Below are positions 60,586 to 64,000 of a DNA stretch of 64,000 nt, in pieces. This stretch comes from Deltaproteobacteria bacterium UBA6106 (GTDB taxonomy: Bacteria; Desulfobacterota; Syntrophorhabdia; Syntrophorhabdales; Syntrophorhabdaceae). Within the stretch, counting starts at the first letter, position 1; every line of letters starts with the position of its first letter. A program made the position numbers and the translations under genes. Location of the stretch: NCBI GenBank assembly GCA_002428485.1, contig DIWM01000038.1, forward strand, positions 62,001 through 126,000, in the 5' to 3' direction. The notes under the pieces were generated by a model, which saw only the letters and a program-made list of their open reading frames with translations, had not been told where the DNA came from and made no database searches.

Positions 60586-61170
60586 ATGATTTTAAAAGTA
60601 ATTATAATACTCTTCGCTTGTCTTTTTCCGCAGTATGGGTTTTCGGCCGTCTATGGCTACGAAGACCAACAGGGGACGTACCATTTTACCAACATGATCC
60701 CTGTGGGAAAAAAGTTTCACGTCGTTATCCCTGAAAGAAAACGGTTCGTCCCGTCAGGCAATATCGATAACGATTCTTATGACAAGATGATCTTGCACCA
60801 TTCGAGTGTCCACGGGGTAGACCCTTCACTTGTTAAGGCGGTGATGAAGGCAGAATCAAATTTCAATCCCAACGCGGTGTCTCATAAAGGTGCTCAGGGC
60901 CTTATGCAGCTCATGCCGGACACGGCAAGGCTTATGAGGGTGGGCAACCCCTTTGACCCTGAAGAGAACATCAGGGGGGGCACAAAGTACCTCAAACTTT
61001 TAGATGAGATCTTCGAGGGTAACCTCGAACTGGTTCTTGCCGCATACAATGCAGGTCCTCAAAGGGTCAAGGAACACAACATGAATGTCCCTCCCATAGA
61101 AGAGACAAAGACTTTTATAAAAAGGGTTAAACACTACTACAACAAGCTAAAAAATCCACATGAAGGCTAA
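60586..61170 (+). CDS. Lytic transglycosylase, SLT family
   Basis: 194 residues. Signal peptide (ILKVIIILFACLFPQYGFSA), a DUF4124-like strand segment (VYGYEDQQGTYHFTNM) and the goose-lysozyme-type catalytic domain. Catalytic Glu lies in VMKAESNFNPNAVS and family motifs follow in GAQGLMQLMPDTA and LAAYNAGP. It cleaves peptidoglycan glycan strands in the periplasm. Its stop overlaps the pgsA start by 11 bases. Confidence 0.9.
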   Translation: MILKVIIILFACLFPQYGFSAVYGYEDQQGTYHFTNMIPVGKKFHVVIPERKRFVPSGNIDNDSYDKMILHHSSVHGVDPSLVKAVMKAESNFNPNAVSHKGAQGLMQLMPDTARLMRVGNPFDPEENIRGGTKYLKLLDEIFEGNLELVLAAYNAGPQRVKEHNMNVPPIEETKTFIKRVKHYYNKLKNPHEG

Positions 61171-61780
61171 AGACGAGAAGATGCCCATCTGGACGCTTCC
61201 GAACAGATTGAGCGTCATAAGAATACTTTTCATACCTCTCATCATCGTATTCATTGAGAAAGGCTTTTTTTTCGCTGCCTCTCTTCTGTTCATCATTGCA
61301 GGCATCACAGACGGGCTCGATGGCTTTATGGCAAGGCGGTTAAGCCTGAAAACAAAGATCGGAGTGCATCTTGATTCGATCGCCGATAAGCTGCTCGTCT
61401 CCTCCGTGTTGATTGCCCTCACGTATTACAGGCTGGTGCCTCTATGGGTAACGATCATTCTCGTCGGGAGGGAATTCATTATCAGCGGGCTAAGGTCATT
61501 TTATGCGATGGAGGGCATAGCGATCTATCCATCCTTCCCCGGCAAATTAAAAACAACGCTTCAGATCGTCGGCATATCCTGCGTGCTCTTTCATCCCCGC
61601 CTTCAGGAGCCTGGACTCTATATTATATATGCCGCGCTCTTTTTCAGCATCTTCTCTGCCGGGCACTATATCCTTGCAATATTCAGATCACAGCACCCCG
61701 AAGAACAGGCTTCCGGCAATACCGACGTGCGGCCAGAAGCCCCTTTATCGCAGGAGATCAGGCCGGAAAACAAAAATTGA
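61160..61780 (+). CDS. pgsA: CDP-diacylglycerol:glycerol-3-phosphate 3-phosphatidyltransferase
   Basis: 206 residues. The CDP-alcohol phosphotransferase signature is complete: DGLDGFMARRLSLKTKIG followed by D in HLDSIADK. Four or five membrane helices follow the IPLIIVFI start. It commits CDP-diacylglycerol to phosphatidylglycerol synthesis. The C-terminal 35 residues are polar and unusual. It overlaps the transglycosylase gene. Confidence 0.92.
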   Translation: MKAKDEKMPIWTLPNRLSVIRILFIPLIIVFIEKGFFFAASLLFIIAGITDGLDGFMARRLSLKTKIGVHLDSIADKLLVSSVLIALTYYRLVPLWVTIILVGREFIISGLRSFYAMEGIAIYPSFPGKLKTTLQIVGISCVLFHPRLQEPGLYIIYAALFFSIFSAGHYILAIFRSQHPEEQASGNTDVRPEAPLSQEIRPENKN

Positions 61781-61828
61781 TCCCAAATATATCACCGATG
61801 ATCATACTAGAAGCAAATATGAGTTGGC

Positions 61829-63010
61829 CTATTTGCACAACCCACACTTCTTGCACCTGCTCTTCTTTCCGTTGTCCCTATAGACGCCTGTAATACCCGA
61901 CAGGTTCTCTATGTAGGCCTTTCTGCCTTTTCTGCTTTTCAGATATGCGTGGTCGACCGGTACCTTCCCCAGGCCTCCTGTGATGTCTACGGCATACTGG
62001 GGCATGGCCAGGCCCGATGCCTTTGCCCGCAACGCTTTCATGATCCGGATACCCTTTTCAAGCCTGACCTTGAAATGCTGCCCCCCCCTCACTTCATCAA
62101 GCTGGAAAAGGTAATAGGGTTTCACACCTGCCGACACGAGTGTTTCAAAGAGCTTCAACAGGATATTTTCGCAGTCATTGATATTTCTCAGCAGAACGGT
62201 CTGGCTGACCATGGCGCTGCCGGCGCTTCTGAATCTCTTCACATTTTCGAGAAATTCCGGTGTTATTTCCTGTGGATGATTTATGTGGATCACGATCCAT
62301 AGCGGCTCATGTTTTTTCAACACCCTGAAATGTTTTCCTGTCATCCTTTCGGGATCAACGACCGGCAGCCTTGTGCTGATCCGGATCGTCTTTATATGCT
62401 GCATCGTTCTCAGTCTCGATAAGATCTTATCCAATAAATCCGGCGGGATCATGAAGGGGTCGCCGCCGGAAAGGATGACCTCCCTGATCGTTGCATCGCC
62501 GCTTAAATACCTGAAGGATTCCTCAAAAAACTCTCCGGGATCCCATCCTCGCCCGACCATCCTTTTCCTGTTACAGAACCTGCAATACATTGCGCACTCT
62601 GCGCTTATCAGGAAAACAGCCCTGCCGGGATATCTCCTCATCAAAACAGGGGTGATCGAGATATCTCGTTCATTCAGCGGGTCATCGTTCCCTTCATCCT
62701 GCAGCTCCTCTGCGGATGGGATCGCCTGCTGCCGTATTGGGCAGAAAGGGTTATTGGTTTCCATAAGTTTGAGATAAAACAGGGGTATTCTGAAAGGATG
62801 GTTGCGGCAAACCTGTCTTATTGCGTTTTGTTGATCCGAATCTAACGTTATGAACTTCGATAGCGCTTCCGCGCTACAAACAAAAGGGAGGGCAGCTAAG
62901 CTACCCTCCGCATCGTCTGATATCTTACTGTGCGGGGACGAAATGGGCTCTTCTGTTCTTTGCCCAGCATGCCTCATTGTGTTCTGTGCAGATAGGTTTT
63001 TCTTTGCCAT
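61829..63010 (-). CDS. KamA-family radical SAM enzyme (lysine 2,3-aminomutase/EpmB-like)
   Basis: Up to 393 residues. Radical SAM motif C-x3-C-x2-C in CAMYCRFCNRKRM, SGGDPFM for SAM, and VDITGGLGKVPVDH, which in the family supports the PLP site. CPIRQQAIPSAEEL and FRIPLFYLKLM match aminomutase N-termini. The C-terminus has CKKCGLC, an extra metal site. Homology starts at about codon 50, but no ATG/GTG/TTG exists between the pal stop and that point; the frame is open back to 63010, through the pal 3' end. It interconverts L-lysine and beta-lysine, or modifies EF-P with EpmA (inference). Confidence 0.8.
   Translation of the reverse strand: MAKKNLSAQNTMRHAGQRTEEPISSPHSKISDDAEGSLAALPFVCSAEALSKFITLDSDQQNAIRQVCRNHPFRIPLFYLKLMETNNPFCPIRQQAIPSAEELQDEGNDDPLNERDISITPVLMRRYPGRAVFLISAECAMYCRFCNRKRMVGRGWDPGEFFEESFRYLSGDATIREVILSGGDPFMIPPDLLDKILSRLRTMQHIKTIRISTRLPVVDPERMTGKHFRVLKKHEPLWIVIHINHPQEITPEFLENVKRFRSAGSAMVSQTVLLRNINDCENILLKLFETLVSAGVKPYYLFQLDEVRGGQHFKVRLEKGIRIMKALRAKASGLAMPQYAVDITGGLGKVPVDHAYLKSRKGRKAYIENLSGITGVYRDNGKKSRCKKCGLCK
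62880..62909 (-). terminator. Terminator of pal
   Basis: On the reverse strand GGAGGGTAGC and GCTGCCCTCC pair around a TTA loop, followed by CTTTTGTTTG. It lies 16 bases past the pal stop, inside the open frame of the KamA-like gene. Confidence 0.75.
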
Positions 63011-63440
63011 AGCTTACTGTCCCGATCAATTTTCCGTCTGCACCAAGGTTGACGAGGAAATTCTTTCCCGCGTCAGCCCTTTTCTGCCCGAGGACGAGGT
63101 TATATTGCGATGTGCCCCTTTCGTCGCAGTTTCCCTCGATCTTTATGTTCTTGCGGGGATTTGCCTGCATCCACGAGTAGTTCTGTTTCAGGATCTCGGC
63201 ATCGTTTGCCCTGATATTATATTTATCAAAGTCAAAGTTGATGTCTTTGAGGGCAACTGCCGCCGGTGCCGCTTTTGCCACCGGCATCGGTGCCTTTGCC
63301 GCCGGTGCTACTGCCTTTGCCCCCGGTGCTGCAGGCGCAGGAGTTTCGCCTTTCATCTGCTGATAGAAACAACCGCAACCGCTTAATGCAACCGCCATAA
63401 CTGCAACCACTAATACAAGACCAAATGATTTAATTTTCAT
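62925..63440 (-). CDS. pal: Peptidoglycan-associated lipoprotein Pal
   Basis: 171 residues. Lipoprotein signal with lipobox LSGC, then an Ala/Pro linker and the OmpA-like peptidoglycan-binding domain (INFDFDKYNIRANDAEIL, IEGNCDERGTSQYNLVLGQKRAD). Two Cys near the C-terminus (PICTEHNEACW) are common in this Pal type. It tethers the outer membrane to peptidoglycan. tolB/tolA are not adjacent in the window. Confidence 0.92.
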   Translation of the reverse strand: MKIKSFGLVLVVAVMAVALSGCGCFYQQMKGETPAPAAPGAKAVAPAAKAPMPVAKAAPAAVALKDINFDFDKYNIRANDAEILKQNYSWMQANPRKNIKIEGNCDERGTSQYNLVLGQKRADAGKNFLVNLGADGKLIGTVSYGKEKPICTEHNEACWAKNRRAHFVPAQ

Positions 63441-63466
63441 GCTCCACCCCTTCCTTCATATTTGCA

Positions 63467-63492
63467 GGGTATATCCCCGCGGGGATATACCC
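63467..63492. other. 26-base perfect palindrome between lipoprotein and pal
   Basis: GGGTATATCCCCG and its exact reverse complement CGGGGATATACCC, no loop. No U-tract follows on the reverse strand. It may be a transcript-processing or attenuation hairpin, or a regulator site. Confidence 0.7.
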
Positions 63493-63506
63493 TCCATATG
63501 CAAGCG

Positions 63507-63722
63507 TTATTTTTTTACTGGTGCTGGTGCCGGTGCTGCCGGTTTCTCAGCCGGTTTCTCTGGTGCTGGCGCTGCCTTCTCTGGTGCCGGCGCAGGTGCT
63601 GCCGGTTTCGCCTCTTCCTTAGGTGGTGCCGGTTTAGGTGGTTCCTGTGTTGGTCCACATCCCATTAATGCTACTGTCGCAAAAAATGCGACTGCAACAA
63701 ACAGCATAACAAACTTCTTCAT
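63507..63722 (-). CDS. Small Pro/Ala-rich lipoprotein
   Basis: 71 residues. Signal peptide with lipobox ALMGC, then GPTQEPPKPAPPKEE and alternating Ala-Pro-Lys-Glu repeats to a KK end. The unstructured mature part could span the periplasm from the outer membrane. It precedes pal on the same strand by 66 bases. An AGGAGGTGAG site fixes the ATG. No family recognised. Confidence 0.8.
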   Translation of the reverse strand: MKKFVMLFVAVAFFATVALMGCGPTQEPPKPAPPKEEAKPAAPAPAPEKAAPAPEKPAEKPAAPAPAPVKK

Positions 63723-63796
63723 TTACTCTCACCTCCTTTCGTCATTATTCTTAAACCCTATAAAATACTTATATAATATCGCTGCCAATAAGTAAA

Positions 63797-64000
63797 TTAA
63801 ATTTTTTTAATAATAACATCTTTTTTTATAAAATCAATATCTTCTTTTTTACACAGATCATTACCCGGATTCAATGCTGTCGCTGTTCCACAAGCTACAC
63901 CCTGCATCAGGGCGTCTTCGAAAGTACCGCCCGTACTTAACGCGAACGCAATGCCTGCCAGAAGCGAATCCCCGGAACCGGTGGAGCTCCTCACTTTCAC
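63797..64000 (-). CDS. PfkB-family sugar kinase, C-terminal part (truncated by window edge)
   Basis: The last 67 codons of a gene that starts outside. STGSGDSLLAGIAFALSTGG contains the PfkB signature with the catalytic Asp (GSGDS), typical of 1-phosphofructokinase or tagatose-6-phosphate kinase. The anion-hole glycines are present. It ends with a lysine-rich tail. Substrate cannot be fixed from the fragment. Confidence 0.8.
   Translation of the reverse strand: MKVRSSTGSGDSLLAGIAFALSTGGTFEDALMQGVACGTATALNPGNDLCKKEDIDFIKKDVIIKKI

Overview
The window looks like one contig of an anaerobic, Gram-negative bacterium of the Desulfobacterota/deltaproteobacterial kind. A syntrophic aromatic or fatty-acid degrader related to Syntrophorhabdus would fit, but that is inference from gene content, not a database match. 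The supporting content is a corrinoid/iron-sulfur operon of a kind known from sulfate reducers and acetogens, a membrane FeS oxidoreductase of the ETF:quinone-oxidoreductase type, acyl-CoA ligases, a decayed flavin prenyltransferase (ubiX), lipopolysaccharide export genes (lptF, lptG), Pal, a TolC-type efflux operon, and a long series of dispersed intergenic repeats.

Layout. Positions 1-9797 hold a tight co-directional operon of at least ten genes: ferredoxin (cut by the window edge), FAD oxidoreductase, two small redox-type proteins, SAM methyltransferase, radical SAM protein, AMP-forming CoA ligase, HdrD-like FeS protein, corrinoid protein and a RamA-like ATP-dependent corrinoid activator. 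An IclR regulator follows. Positions 10674-13660 carry a reverse-strand block: molybdopterin oxidoreductase, a 40-residue CxxC peptide and an FmdE-like protein. Positions 14030-16239 hold an acyl-CoA synthetase, a scrambled remnant containing both ends of ubiX with the middle missing, and a Cys-rich mini-protein. Positions 16314-28135 are mostly housekeeping and envelope genes (DUF748/AsmA-like, YihY, two metallo-beta-lactamase fold hydrolases, thymidylate synthase, patatin, YdcF, EpmA) with a CAU tRNA. After tRNA-Ser(GCU) comes a hipBA toxin-antitoxin pair with a striking palindromic promoter, then carB, a GspE/PilB ATPase, DUF2284, a rubrerythrin-like protein, lptF-lptG, an RNase H-fold nuclease, an alpha/beta hydrolase and an MscS-like protein.

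Positions 41959-44204 hold a 2[4Fe-4S] ferredoxin convergent with the membrane FeS oxidoreductase, sharing one terminator. Next come a LysM-NlpC/P60 peptidase, an unknown membrane protein, a TPR protein, a reverse-strand tolC-macA-macB-like efflux operon, tRNA-Phe, a DUF1015/TrmN6-like/polyprenyl synthase operon, glgC, a membrane histidine kinase, rsmI, a lytic transglycosylase, pgsA, a KamA-family radical SAM enzyme, pal with a small lipoprotein, and the end of a PfkB-family sugar kinase.

How the parts work together. The first operon has all the parts expected for keeping a corrinoid protein reduced and active (activator, ferredoxin, FeS proteins, flavoprotein), but no recognisable MttB/MtaB-type methyltransferase is visible. 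The radical SAM/methyltransferase/CoA-ligase set is therefore the candidate source or acceptor of the one-carbon unit. The membrane FeS oxidoreductase and small ferredoxin fit electron transfer between acyl-CoA oxidation and the quinone pool. Nearly every intergenic gap from 21 kb onward carries members of at least three repeat families. One family (three copies) always sits just upstream of a gene in the same relative orientation.
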